Origin: an uncultured Prevotella sp.
GTDB lineage: Bacteria > Bacteroidota > Bacteroidia > Bacteroidales > Bacteroidaceae
DNA: 64,000 nt
Assembly (NCBI GenBank): GCA_934217675.1
Contig: CAKQCV010000001.1
Coordinates: 62,001 to 126,000, forward strand
Reading direction: 5' to 3'
Below, piece by piece: positions 6,823 to 14,526 of the stretch (positions are counted from its first letter, which is position 1; the number at the start of each line of letters is the position of its first letter). The notes under the pieces are model-generated. The model made no database searches. It was not told the origin of the DNA and saw only the letters and a list, made by a program, of their open reading frames with translations. The position numbers were made by a program, and so were the translations under genes.

Positions 6823-7647
6823 TTATCTTTCAATGCTGTGGTTTTTAATACAATGATTTTTGATTTCTACGTTTCCCTTATCAAAAGGAACGTAATATTC
6901 TTCAAAGTCTTTTTTGTTCATTATTTCAGGCTTGTTAAATTGACACAAGCCGTAATTTGTCGCTCTTTCGGCTGTAATTGTATCCGCTTGTTCGTCAATT
7001 ACTTTTGCGAAAACCGAAAATGCGTTAATTTCGAATGAATTATCGCTTTTAATTGATGCACAAACATAATTGTATTCATCTGGAACATCTTTTACCTGAA
7101 CGTTGCTACATTCAAAGATGAAGCTATCAGTTCTTTCCATTGCAAGTGCGTTTAACTGATTTTTTACATACTGAACCGTTGCCGCCGCATTGTGGTAAGC
7201 TGTACTGTCAAAGCCGTATCTGTTGCCTATATCTCTTAGCCTATCATCAAAGCCTACCCTATATCCTCTTGCGTTTATAGACATATCTGCTTCATAGAGC
7301 AAGACTAATTCGGGATATGTTTTGTAGGCAGTGTCAAAGTCAAAATCCTTATATGGCAACGTTTTGATAAAATCGGGGTTGAGTCCGTGATATTTAATTG
7401 CATATACATATCTGGGCTTTAATCCCATTGTTTCAAGCAATTCTGCACCGTATTCTTCATGCCCTTTGTGTTGCTTTATGTACCCTATGTCGTGCAATAA
7501 CCCCATAACATACATTTCGTCAGCAGGTAAACCATATTTTTCAGCGTTTTCACGCATATACTCAGCTACGCCTATATTATGTGCCATTTTAAAGCGGTTT
7601 ATATGTTCTTTATGTGCGTGTTCACACCTTTTATCATTATCTTTCAT
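6823..7647 (-). CDS. HD-domain phosphohydrolase ending IER
   Basis: A 274-residue cytosolic protein. Residues about 15-130 form an HD domain: an early H before KEHINRF, then GLLHDIGYIKQHKGHEEYG near residues 48-66 with the His-Asp metal pair, and KYHGLNPD further on. HD domains of this type hydrolyse phosphate esters such as nucleotides or nucleotide second messengers. The C-terminal 130 residues are not recognised. It ends KNHSIER, carrying the Glu-Arg tail. The gene lies directly downstream of the second CRISPR-like array. Confidence 0.85.
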   Translation of the reverse strand: MKDNDKRCEHAHKEHINRFKMAHNIGVAEYMRENAEKYGLPADEMYVMGLLHDIGYIKQHKGHEEYGAELLETMGLKPRYVYAIKYHGLNPDFIKTLPYKDFDFDTAYKTYPELVLLYEADMSINARGYRVGFDDRLRDIGNRYGFDSTAYHNAAATVQYVKNQLNALAMERTDSFIFECSNVQVKDVPDEYNYVCASIKSDNSFEINAFSVFAKVIDEQADTITAERATNYGLCQFNKPEIMNKKDFEEYYVPFDKGNVEIKNHCIKNHSIER

Positions 7648-7722
7648 TTTATTCGCCTTTCGTCTTATATTGTTTCAAACATTTCTGTAATGATATATCG
7701 TTAAGGACTGATGTGGCTTAAT

Positions 7723-7869
7723 CTTACGTCACGCACATGACGTGCGTGTTGCTTCCAAGTATATACTACCGTCAGCAGACAAGCCGCATCTTACGTCACG
7801 CACTTGACGGTTGATTATGCGGTACAGCTGATAGCACTTACGCCACGCACTTGACGTGCGTGTTGCTTC
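7723..7869 (-). CRISPR. CRISPR-like array 2, shortened
   Basis: Repeats start at 7723, 7790 and 7837. Those at 7723 and 7837 are full 33-base copies closely matching array 1. The one at 7790 is cut after about 20 bases and its repeat-to-repeat distance is 47 instead of 67, as if some 20 bases were lost. One full spacer remains (7756-7789, 34 bases). Unlike array 1 there is no promoter beside its leader; the 8029-8370 stop codon lies just upstream, so it could only be transcribed by read-through. Confidence 0.45.
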
Positions 7870-8005
7870 CGCTAAATTGCACTAATATGCGTGATGCCTG
7901 TACGGATTTTATGTACAGGGTTTGTACCTTACCGAGAGTTAAGCTACTGCCCGAAAGCAGAATTACGCTCACTTGCTCGGTTTAAGGACGCTAAGTCGCC
8001 CTATT
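7870..8005 (-). other. Conserved leader-like structured block, copy 2
   Basis: Nearly identical to 3286-3421, including the CCTGTAC/GTACAGG stem. Similarity stops sharply at 8005, right before the stop region of the 8029-8370 gene, which marks the edge of the duplicated unit. The sharp edge shows that leader plus repeats moved or duplicated as a block without the promoter. Confidence 0.55.
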
Positions 8006-8028
8006 TGTTCCAGTGTTAATGTTGATTA

Positions 8029-8370
8029 TTATTCTTTTTCTAAAGAGCGTCCTATAACTAAATTATTCGGAGTTTTTTTACCGTCAAATTTAAGAGTTGT
8101 TTTATCTTCCCAATATTCATACAATTCGTCAAGAGCCTTTTCAACATTTCCAGTGTACGCTTCTGATTCTTCGGCTTGTGGATTGTCAAGAAATTTATCT
8201 ATTTTTTCTTGTGCTTCTTTATGTTGACTGACTAAAGTTTCACTGTATCCGTTTTTATACGATGTAACGAAATACGTTATCCCCCGATATTCATATTGAA
8301 GTTCTGTTATATAAGGATTGAACTTATCTCTTATTGCACCTTTAAAATGTGCTTGTTCTTTTTGAGGCAT
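8029..8370 (-). CDS. Hypothetical protein
   Basis: A 113-residue charged soluble protein. A short beta-like region (residues 20-45, TELQYEYRGITYFVTSY) is followed by acidic helices. Not recognised. The start at 8370 has GGAAGG. It sits between the HEPN gene upstream and CRISPR-like array 2 downstream. It ends SLEKE. Confidence 0.6.
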   Translation of the reverse strand: MPQKEQAHFKGAIRDKFNPYITELQYEYRGITYFVTSYKNGYSETLVSQHKEAQEKIDKFLDNPQAEESEAYTGNVEKALDELYEYWEDKTTLKFDGKKTPNNLVIGRSLEKE

Positions 8371-8410
8371 TTCATTTAGCCTTCCTTCTTAAAACGTATT
8401 GTTTATGTGG

Positions 8411-9262
8411 TTAATCATCGCCTATATGCTTTGCTTTGTTTTTATTCAGCACTGTTCTGTTTATATTCTGAGCGGGATATGGTTGCTTTCGATAATTGGG
8501 GTTGCCGCCTTTATGAGTATAATTACGCTCCTGTGTTTGCTCGGTATTGGCATTGTTGTTATTCTCGACAGGTTTATTTCTGTCTGTCAAAACAGGTGGC
8601 TGAGTGGTTTCGACAGCGTTTCTGTCGTGTAGAACAGGTGGCTTGTCGTTGTTATACGTCCGTGTTCTTGACTGTTTTTCATTTGAATTGCTCCGTGAAA
8701 AATACGAGCCTGTGTTTTGTGGCAAATTGTTATTGCCGCTTCTTCTGTTGTTGACATAGCTTGAAGCTTGCGTTCTTGTAACGTTTATATCTCCTTCTTC
8801 AACATAGAAGGTTTCCTCTCGTGGAGTAAAAGTTATTCCTGTTTCGATATTTCTTACAATTTCGTTCACAAGGTTGTTAGCCAGATGATATAAGGCGATT
8901 GCCTGTTTTCTGTTTATAGCACACGTTCCGTAACGTAATCCGTTGAGTTTTGATATGTTTGCGGCATTCCGCACAAGGTCGGGCTGTGAATCCATAAAAC
9001 CGACCGAACCTTTTTCTATAGCAAGTATAAGCTCTGCTATATTGTGTGTATTGTTTTTCTCTCTTGCTTCAACAGGATTCACAAGTGCGAGTACATATTT
9101 TAATGTCTTTTCCACTGCCTGTCCTGCATGATATGCTCCGAGACACAGCATATAAGGATTCTTGTTATACATTCGTGCTGTGTCATAGATTATCATTTTT
9201 GCTGATTTTATATCAGCGTAGATGATTCCTTTGTCGAAAGGAAGTTTTATTCCGAAATTCAC
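8411..9262 (-). CDS. HEPN-domain protein with disordered C-terminus
   Basis: A 283-residue protein starting at a GTG (9262) with a strong GAGGGGG ribosome binding site. Residues about 15-140 look like a HEPN domain: AYHAGQAVEKTLKYVLAL followed by REKNNTHNIAELI, which gives an Arg-x5-His arrangement like the RNase motif of HEPN proteins. The last 130 residues are Asn/Arg/Gln-rich and probably disordered and RNA-binding-like. HEPN RNases are common in defence and toxin systems; no antitoxin is evident next to it. A class II operator lies directly upstream. Confidence 0.65.
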   Translation of the reverse strand: MNFGIKLPFDKGIIYADIKSAKMIIYDTARMYNKNPYMLCLGAYHAGQAVEKTLKYVLALVNPVEAREKNNTHNIAELILAIEKGSVGFMDSQPDLVRNAANISKLNGLRYGTCAINRKQAIALYHLANNLVNEIVRNIETGITFTPREETFYVEEGDINVTRTQASSYVNNRRSGNNNLPQNTGSYFSRSNSNEKQSRTRTYNNDKPPVLHDRNAVETTQPPVLTDRNKPVENNNNANTEQTQERNYTHKGGNPNYRKQPYPAQNINRTVLNKNKAKHIGDD

Positions 9263-9317
9263 AACTGATACCCCCTCTGTTGAATTTCTCTATTTCCTAT
9301 TTCGGATTCCCTATATG

Positions 9318-9339
9318 ATTAATGATTCACTAAGCCACG
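9318..9339 (-). promoter_or_regulatory. Class II promoter/operator, upstream of the HEPN gene
   Basis: Minus-strand core TGGCT-TAGTG-AATCA followed by TTAAT. It sits 56 bases before the GTG start of the HEPN gene, just past the stop codon of the 9344-10096 gene. Confidence 0.6.
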
Positions 9340-9343
9340 AGAC

Positions 9344-10096
9344 TCAGTTCTGAGAGTATGCAGATGCAATAATGTAATTTAACTTTTCTTCCATTGCCGC
9401 TTTATCGCCCCTGTCTGTTTTTATGTCGTTGAGCATCACAGACAGAATGTAACACGGCGTAGAATCTACAAAGAACGTATAGCATTCAGCGTAGAACGTT
9501 CCCTTATCTGCATCGAGCTGAATTGTTCCGATGTATTTCATACATTCTTTGTTTCCTATTGTAACCTTTTTTTCGCTTTCTTTTATAAAAGCGGCGTTAT
9601 AGGCGTTACAATCCTTTATTATTTTGTCGAATGATTTATCATAAATAATATGTTTGGAAACATTAGGCTTTTCCACAATGTCGTTAAGTTCTGCGTTATA
9701 ATTTTCGCCTTGTTTGACCCATGTTTTTATTAACATTCCATATTCGCCGTTGGAAGAGATAACATTTCTGTTATCCGAATAATCGGAATAGTTATCCATT
9801 CCGTTAGAACTTTTGAACATAGTTTCATCATCAAGAGGGAAAGCAATATATTTGTGTGTTTCAAAATCATAGCTTAAATGAAGAGTCCATTTATTCTTTT
9901 CTATTATGTGGATATTGTTATTATTGTCCTCGTCTTCTTCTTCGTCCTCGCTATCCACATCAGCAGAGATATTGCTTGACGAGATATTTTCTGTATCATT
10001 TGATGACGTTGTGCTTGCTTCAGGCGTAGATGAAGCACAGCCGAACAGATTAACGCATAAAGCAGTTAAAATAATAGCAGTAATAACCTTTTTCAT
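9344..10096 (-). CDS. Lipoprotein
   Basis: A 250-residue lipoprotein. I place the start at 10096, where MKKVITAIIL follows an AAGGAG ribosome binding site; the frame extends 16 codons upstream without one. The lipobox is NLFGC with Cys20. A Ser/Thr/Asp/Glu-rich linker (residues 22-60) including a run of acidic residues precedes a folded domain. No family is assigned. It lies at the far end of the conjugation operon and probably faces the cell surface as an accessory of transfer. Confidence 0.75.
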   Translation of the reverse strand: MKKVITAIILTALCVNLFGCASSTPEASTTSSNDTENISSSNISADVDSEDEEEDEDNNNNIHIIEKNKWTLHLSYDFETHKYIAFPLDDETMFKSSNGMDNYSDYSDNRNVISSNGEYGMLIKTWVKQGENYNAELNDIVEKPNVSKHIIYDKSFDKIIKDCNAYNAAFIKESEKKVTIGNKECMKYIGTIQLDADKGTFYAECYTFFVDSTPCYILSVMLNDIKTDRGDKAAMEEKLNYIIASAYSQN

Positions 10097-10121
10097 AATT
10101 AGCTCCTTTTTCGTATGTTTT

Positions 10122-10532
10122 TTATATTTCATCAGTCTTCCCAAAACTGTTTTTTTCGTTGCAATAGAATACGGTTAAAGCCTTTCCTTCTTTAAACTCT
10201 TTCCAGATGTCAGAAAGAACATACTCGCCGTCTCCGCATAAGTCTTCATAAAAATCGTACACGATACAATTCTGTATTATACCGCTTATTGTGCCTTCAA
10301 TAATAACATATTCTTTCGAACCATAGGGAACTGTTGTGCGAAGGACAAGCCTTTTCGTTGTTCCATAATTATTGTCTGTGAGATACCATAAGCCTGTAAC
10401 ACGATTGTCGAATCTATCTAAAATGACAGAAATAACTTCCTGACAACTCTGATATATCTCGTATGGCACATCTGTTTCCTGCATAAAAGGTGGGAAGTCT
10501 AATTGTTCCCATATATTATTGTTTGTCATCAT
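10122..10532 (-). CDS. Hypothetical protein
   Basis: A 136-residue soluble protein, not recognised. It contains alternating beta-like stretches (GLWYLTDN, LVLRTTVPYG, YVIIEGTIS) and ends in a polar tail. The start is at 10532 or one codon later, behind a GAGGG ribosome binding site. It lies between a small membrane protein and a lipoprotein in the left-arm operon. Confidence 0.65.
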   Translation of the reverse strand: MMTNNNIWEQLDFPPFMQETDVPYEIYQSCQEVISVILDRFDNRVTGLWYLTDNNYGTTKRLVLRTTVPYGSKEYVIIEGTISGIIQNCIVYDFYEDLCGDGEYVLSDIWKEFKEGKALTVFYCNEKNSFGKTDEI

Positions 10533-10580
10533 AGGTAGCCCTCACTTCAACAAAATTATTGTACGAGTAGTATTGAGGCT

Positions 10581-10814
10581 TTAAGCGGCTGATGTGTGCC
10601 GACTAACAAAGTCTTCAACTTCTTCTCCTGCTTGACTTATCGTATTGCCAATATCACCAATAGGATTGGTGTAGCCCTGAACATAACTTTCAACGCTTTT
10701 GGCAAATTGCTGTCCCGTACCATTCTCTATTATAGTTGATATTACACAATAAAGCAATATCAAAGCGGCAAGAACTATCATAGCAATGTACAGTATTTTT
10801 TCTTTCTTTTCCAT
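10581..10814 (-). CDS. Small single-pass membrane protein
   Basis: A 77-residue protein with a hydrophobic helix at residues 7-27 and a short outside domain of about 50 residues. The start at 10814 has an AAGGAG ribosome binding site and lies 3 bases from the stop of the upstream gene, so the two are coupled. No family is recognised. It fits among the small membrane proteins that accompany conjugation machines. Confidence 0.65.
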   Translation of the reverse strand: MEKKEKILYIAMIVLAALILLYCVISTIIENGTGQQFAKSVESYVQGYTNPIGDIGNTISQAGEEVEDFVSRHTSAA

Positions 10815-10816
10815 AC

Positions 10817-11290
10817 TTAGTTCTCCTTATCAGAGGCAACGAGTGTTTTTGTAAACAAAGTCACGAAACCACGTTGATTGTTTTCGGTTTTTCTTCGTTT
10901 AAATTCGCAATTAAAGCTTTTATCGTTGTTTTTTGTGATTTGGCATTTTGTGTTAAATGAGTTTGTTTGGCTTATTTTTTTCGCAAGCAGCATTGCTGAA
11001 GCAGAATCGTCTTCAACCTTTATATGTATTTGTCGTTGGAAATTTGTATTATCTTTGAGTCCCGCCAATTCGAATAATTCGCTGATGCTTATAGGCGAAA
11101 CGTAGTGTTTCGCCAGAGCGGGCGAAAATAAGGCAACAAGATATTTTTCATTGCTCTCATAGATTAAAGGGTCTTCGTGCGTACAAGGTTGCCAGTCTGT
11201 AAGGCAGATGTACTCATCTTTTTTGTTGCACTTGCACCATATTGTAATATCGGCAAATGTGTAGTTGTTAAGAAATGTCATCGGTATCAT
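10817..11290 (-). CDS. Hypothetical protein
   Basis: A 157-residue soluble protein. I chose the ATG at 11290, which has AGAGG at the right distance; the frame is open for 21 codons upstream through the structured RNA region, without a ribosome binding site. It contains beta-like segments and a basic C-terminus (residues 125-145). Not recognised. The gene starts about 80 bases after a strongly structured intergenic element. Confidence 0.6.
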   Translation of the reverse strand: MIPMTFLNNYTFADITIWCKCNKKDEYICLTDWQPCTHEDPLIYESNEKYLVALFSPALAKHYVSPISISELFELAGLKDNTNFQRQIHIKVEDDSASAMLLAKKISQTNSFNTKCQITKNNDKSFNCEFKRRKTENNQRGFVTLFTKTLVASDKEN

Positions 11291-11373
11291 AATTATTACC
11301 TCTATATGCGAACATAAGCAAGCACGAGGCTTGCTTATGCCATATAAACCCATTGTTCTCTATTTCCTTTTTT

Positions 11374-11498
11374 CAGAGGGAAGTTCCCACCTTCCCTCTG
11401 CAAGGAGCTGGGCTGTGAGGGTTTCGAACCCTCAGACGTTACGCCTCGTCTTTTCCCATCAGCCCGTGTGTAAGCGGCTTTGCAACGCATTGCCGCTT
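11374..11498 (-). ncRNA. Structured intergenic RNA with tRNA-like core
   Basis: Three hairpins follow one another on the minus strand: AAGCGGC/GCCGCTT (11472-11498), a tRNA-like unit (11409-11465) and a 10-bp CAGAGGGAAG/CTTCCCTCTG stem (11374-11400). The middle unit pairs GGGCTG with CAGCCC as an acceptor-like stem, has a GACG/CGTC arm and then a perfect T-arm look-alike (TGAGGG stem, TTCGAAA loop). At about 57 bases it is too short for a tRNA and lacks an anticodon arm. It lies between the SSB-like gene and the next gene of the operon. It may be a decayed tRNA, an RNase P target, or a regulatory fold. Confidence 0.5.
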
Positions 11499-11508
11499 AT
11501 ATATTGCA

Positions 11509-12099
11509 TTAACCGTTATAACCGCCATTATAGCCACCGTTGTAGCCATTATTATAACCGTTGTTGCCGTAATTGTTGCCGTAACCACCGTTGTTGTTAT
11601 AACCGTTATTACGATTATTGCCCTGTCTGTAGTTACCGTTGTTACCACCGTTATAACCGTTGTTTCCATTGTTGCCGTTATAACCATTGTTGTAACCGTT
11701 GTTATTCGGTCTGTTGTTGCCGTTGTTGCGGTAATTGTTTCCACCGCCGTTGTTGTTTCCATTTTTCCACTCATGGATAGATACACTTGAAGCGTATATC
11801 GAAAGCGTTGAAACGAACTGATTGTTTTTATTTGTGTATTCACGGACACCGATTGTTCCGTTTACATCTATGAGAGTGTTGCTGTAATCGCATTCCTGTA
11901 TGTTGCAAGTGCCGTCAAGAGGACAAAAAACGCTTACCTGTATTCCCTTTGGATAAGAACCGTCCTGCTTTTTCTTTCCATTAAGTGTACAGCTCAGGAT
12001 TACACCTGTTGCCACACCGTTGTTGTTGCTTACAATGTGCTGTGAGAAACATTTAAGTCCCCAGTTTCCGCAAATGTTGTAGGTTTTGTTGTTTGCCAT
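11509..12099 (-). CDS. Single-stranded DNA-binding protein with Asn/Gly/Tyr-rich tail
   Basis: A 196-residue protein. Residues 1-115 resemble an SSB-type OB fold: TLIDVNGTIGVREYTNKNN and the following FVSTLSIYASSVSIHEW correspond to the usual strand 4-5 region of SSB. The remaining 80 residues are almost only Asn, Gly and Tyr with a few Arg, a low-complexity, prion-like tail, and the acidic DDDIPF-type tip of bacterial SSB is missing. It would coat transferred or replicating single strands. The start at 12099 has AAAGGAG. It is driven by promoters at 12168 and 12240. Confidence 0.7.
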   Translation of the reverse strand: MANNKTYNICGNWGLKCFSQHIVSNNNGVATGVILSCTLNGKKKQDGSYPKGIQVSVFCPLDGTCNIQECDYSNTLIDVNGTIGVREYTNKNNQFVSTLSIYASSVSIHEWKNGNNNGGGNNYRNNGNNRPNNNGYNNGYNGNNGNNGYNGGNNGNYRQGNNRNNGYNNNGGYGNNYGNNGYNNGYNGGYNGGYNG

Positions 12100-12167
12100 A
12101 AAAAGCTCCTTTTGAGTTACGTCTTCTTTGATAGGCTTGCGTAATTCCTATCTCGTTCATTGCCTAT

Positions 12168-12196
12168 ATTATAGCATAATGTAATGCAATTGTCAA
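12168..12196 (-). promoter_or_regulatory. Consensus sigma-A promoter, class I copy 4, for the SSB-like gene
   Basis: On the minus strand TTGACA (12196-12191), 17-base spacer with a GCAT-N6-ATGC dyad, TATAAT (12173-12168). Almost identical over 40 bases to the copies at 1041 and 3491. It lies 69 bases before the SSB-like start. Confidence 0.85.
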
Positions 12197-12239
12197 TACA
12201 AAACTCACGTTTAAGGAAAATATTTTTTAATTTTTCCTT

Positions 12240-12268
12240 ATTATAGCACGATAACTGCCCAATGTCAA
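12240..12268 (-). promoter_or_regulatory. Second consensus promoter upstream of the SSB-like gene
   Basis: On the minus strand TTGACA (12268-12263), 17-base spacer, TATAAT (12245-12240). Its spacer is unrelated to class I. The first transcribed bases form an AAGGAAAA/TTTTCCTT stem (12213-12239) between the tandem promoters. The region 12100-12311 holds no other gene. Confidence 0.8.
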
Positions 12269-12311
12269 GCAATTATACAATTATATTGCATATTTATGTA
12301 ATTAAATTGTA

Positions 12312-12557
12312 CTACTTGCATATTTGGCTTTTGCTGTTATTGATTTTATGAACCTCTCTTGACAGTTTTTTTGCTATGCTTATTTCGTTCAAGTCAACAC
12401 AGTCATCAGGCATACCATATCTATTTATTATTATCTGTGCGAGAAGGCGTTCCTTATTAAAATTGTTTTTATTAAATGTACACATTCTTCGCCATTCGCC
12501 TTCACTGATTTTTGTATCTTTCTTGTACTGCGCTACTGCTTTTTTCAACGTCTTCAT
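12312..12557 (-). CDS. Small hypothetical protein
   Basis: An 81-residue basic, helical protein without a recognised domain. It starts at 12557 inside the end of the 12502-13614 gene (56-base overlap in another frame); the ribosome binding site is weak (GAAAG), so translation is probably coupled to the upstream gene. It is the last gene before the tandem promoters of the SSB-like gene. Confidence 0.5.
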   Translation of the reverse strand: MKTLKKAVAQYKKDTKISEGEWRRMCTFNKNNFNKERLLAQIIINRYGMPDDCVDLNEISIAKKLSREVHKINNSKSQICK

Positions 12558-13614
12558 TTTTTATTTTCTTTCTCTTTTTATATTCATATATTATCCAAAA
12601 TGAAGCGACAACAGCAATCAGGACGAACAATATTGGCAGAATTATATTGTTACTGCTTTTTACAAAATTTTTAAGTTCATCATTGTCGATTTTGGTTTGT
12701 TCTTTGTTTATCTCGTTTTTTACATCAGGAACTTTATTGTTTGCAATTGCCGCTTTTTCTTCGTCAGTTACATCTTTAAGGTCATATTTTTTTATAAGCT
12801 GATTCAGTTCCAGTGTGTAAGGATTGTCTTTGCCATTGGAACTACTGATTTGTATTATATTATTATAGGGCAAGGCGTTTTCGCTCCTTGTATCGCTTAA
12901 ATTGGCTATATCCTTGCCGTTAGCGGTAAAAACGTGATATGCACCAGTTTTTATTTTTATAAGGTTGTCCTTGTTTTTATCAATATCAACTATGTAATAT
13001 CGGCTGTTGTGGTTGTTGTACAACAACAATCGCATATTGACTGATGCGGTTATTTTTATGTAGCCGACATTAAAATAGTTCGGTATAGCATCACCGATTT
13101 CATTGTCGATTTTGCCCGCCTTTTCTTTGTCTTCAAAAAAATCACTGCATAACACCACTGTGCTGTATTCAATTTCTCTTACCGTATGTTCTGGAACGGT
13201 TTTATTTTCTTTGAAGCTATTGACAAAATCATTAAACGATAATTTATTTACAAACACCTTATAGAATTGATGGTTGTATTCTGTTTCTTTTATTTTGTCC
13301 TGAAACCAAAAACCATTGTCGTAGTTTCTGAAGTACGCTAATTCGTTTTCCTGTATATCTGAATACACGCCGAATATTTGAATATATCCGCAGTTTTTAA
13401 CTCTGTTTTCAATTTCATACATTTCTTCTCTGCTCGTTGCTTTTTTGCCCTGAAAACGATTCAAGCCGCCTTCGTACACACCGAACGAGCCACCATCGTA
13501 TGTAATCGTAGTATAGTTGAAATCATTGCTTTCTGCAAAAGCTACAGGTACGCAGACTGTCAGAAATATGAATGTCATCATAGCGGCAAATAGCTTGTTT
13601 TTAAATATTCCCAT
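12502..13614 (-). CDS. Secreted, C-terminally membrane-anchored protein
   Basis: A 370-residue protein with a signal peptide (residues 1-27, cleavage after AFA), a large extracytoplasmic domain and a C-terminal membrane helix near residues 320-345 followed by a short Lys/Arg-rich cytoplasmic tail. No family is recognised. It overlaps the upstream 13601-14092 gene by 14 bases. The topology suits a surface component of the transfer apparatus. Confidence 0.75.
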   Translation of the reverse strand: MGIFKNKLFAAMMTFIFLTVCVPVAFAESNDFNYTTITYDGGSFGVYEGGLNRFQGKKATSREEMYEIENRVKNCGYIQIFGVYSDIQENELAYFRNYDNGFWFQDKIKETEYNHQFYKVFVNKLSFNDFVNSFKENKTVPEHTVREIEYSTVVLCSDFFEDKEKAGKIDNEIGDAIPNYFNVGYIKITASVNMRLLLYNNHNSRYYIVDIDKNKDNLIKIKTGAYHVFTANGKDIANLSDTRSENALPYNNIIQISSSNGKDNPYTLELNQLIKKYDLKDVTDEEKAAIANNKVPDVKNEINKEQTKIDNDELKNFVKSSNNIILPILFVLIAVVASFWIIYEYKKRKKIKNEDVEKSSSAVQERYKNQ

Positions 13615-14092
13615 TTCTTAATCGTTCTACCTCTGCGCTTAAAAATCTTATGTATTTTTCAGCAATAAAAGCTGAACGTGTTTTTAGCGGTTTGTTTTTC
13701 ATATACTTTACATACAATTCAAGTTGTTCAATTGCGTTCAATCTTTTATATAGGATTTCTATGATAAGGTTTACATCATCTGTATCGTAAATCGTTATCC
13801 TGTGTTCGGCTGTGCCGATATATAAATTACGTCCTGTAAAGAAAGGCTTTAATCGGTAGTCTTCCAACACTTTTTGCTTATTACAACTCATAGCCTCGTC
13901 AAGAGTTTTGCAATTTAAGCAATAACGAAATACAAACCATATAATAAAATAAATTCTCGTTGCCTTTTCTTCATCGTCTGCATAAGCATCTGATGAACTG
14001 CATACAATCATTTTTTCCTTCTCGTTGGAAAGGCAATCAGCGTAAACATATAAAAGATTTTTGTGCATTTTATCTAAATAGTGCCAATCCAT
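13601..14092 (-). CDS. Hypothetical protein
   Basis: A 163-residue soluble protein, mostly helical, not recognised. It has four Cys in the first 95 residues but not in zinc-finger spacing, and a Lys/Arg-rich C-terminal helix. The start at 14092 has AAAGGGG. It is coupled to the downstream anchored protein by a 14-base overlap, and a terminator (14193-14223) separates it from the operon upstream. Confidence 0.6.
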   Translation of the reverse strand: MDWHYLDKMHKNLLYVYADCLSNEKEKMIVCSSSDAYADDEEKATRIYFIIWFVFRYCLNCKTLDEAMSCNKQKVLEDYRLKPFFTGRNLYIGTAEHRITIYDTDDVNLIIEILYKRLNAIEQLELYVKYMKNKPLKTRSAFIAEKYIRFLSAEVERLRNGNI

Positions 14093-14192
14093 AATTTAAC
14101 CCCTTTCCCTGAAAATTTCTGTAATTGTATATTATCATATTTTCAGTTTTTGGGTTGAGCCAATTTGTGTATTGGCTTTAAAGAGTGAAAAA

Positions 14193-14223
14193 TATTTAGG
14201 ATTGTAAAACACAACCCTAAATA
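14193..14223 (-). terminator. Intrinsic terminator after the 14235-14513 gene
   Basis: A 12-bp stem with one G-T pair (14193-14204 with 14212-14223) is followed on the minus strand by a T-rich tract. It ends the conjugation operon segment running from prgI to 14235. A second small hairpin (14158-14177, 7-bp AGCCAAT stem) follows. Confidence 0.75.
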
Positions 14224-14234
14224 CTTTATTGCTA

Positions 14235-14513
14235 TTATTTTAAATAACCGCCATCGAAGTTATAATTGTCTTCAAATTCGTATCCCACGTCTTCGGGTTC
14301 TTCTGTTATTTCCTCGTGGCTTAAATCTTCGTATTCTCCGTATAAGCGGTTAATATCAGTGATAGCGTCTTTCATCTTTACAAGCGTTACGCTGTTCTTA
14401 CCTGTATCCTCAGCGTTCTTTAGGTCAGCGGCAAGAACCTGCAAAGACTTAAAGGCTTCGTCTACTCCTGCCAGTATCAAGTAACGTTGTTCTTCGTATT
14501 CTCTCTGAGTCAT
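14235..14513 (-). CDS. Small helical protein
   Basis: A 92-residue acidic protein that is almost entirely helical (residues 1-65), with a Glu/Asp/Tyr-rich C-terminus. It is likely a coiled-coil partner protein. The start at 14513 has AGAGG. It is the last gene before the terminator at 14193. No family is recognised. Confidence 0.6.
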   Translation of the reverse strand: MTQREYEEQRYLILAGVDEAFKSLQVLAADLKNAEDTGKNSVTLVKMKDAITDINRLYGEYEDLSHEEITEEPEDVGYEFEDNYNFDGGYLK

Positions 14514-14526
14514 AAAACCTCTTTCA

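Noticed and set aside
7711..7722. A class II operator just upstream of CRISPR-like array 2 (TGTGGCTTAAT).
   Set aside because: Only the left half matches, the right arm and -10 are replaced by the repeat, and it points away from the HD gene.
2967..7869. Plasmid iterons or a partition site instead of CRISPR-like repeats.
   Set aside because: Iterons are usually shorter and spaced by one or two helical turns, with unvarying spacing and no own promoter. Here spacers are as long as the repeats and a promoter and terminator bracket the unit. It is not fully excluded.
11409..11465. A real tRNA or a tmRNA end.
   Set aside because: At about 57 bases there is no anticodon arm, and no tmRNA coding part lies nearby. 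Only the T-arm and acceptor stem look real, so it is listed as tRNA-like.
11265..11849. Cys/His/Tyr-rich and Thr-rich open frames opposite or out of frame with the SSB-like tail.
   Set aside because: They arise from the Asn/Gly/Tyr repeat codons read in other frames and have no start signals.
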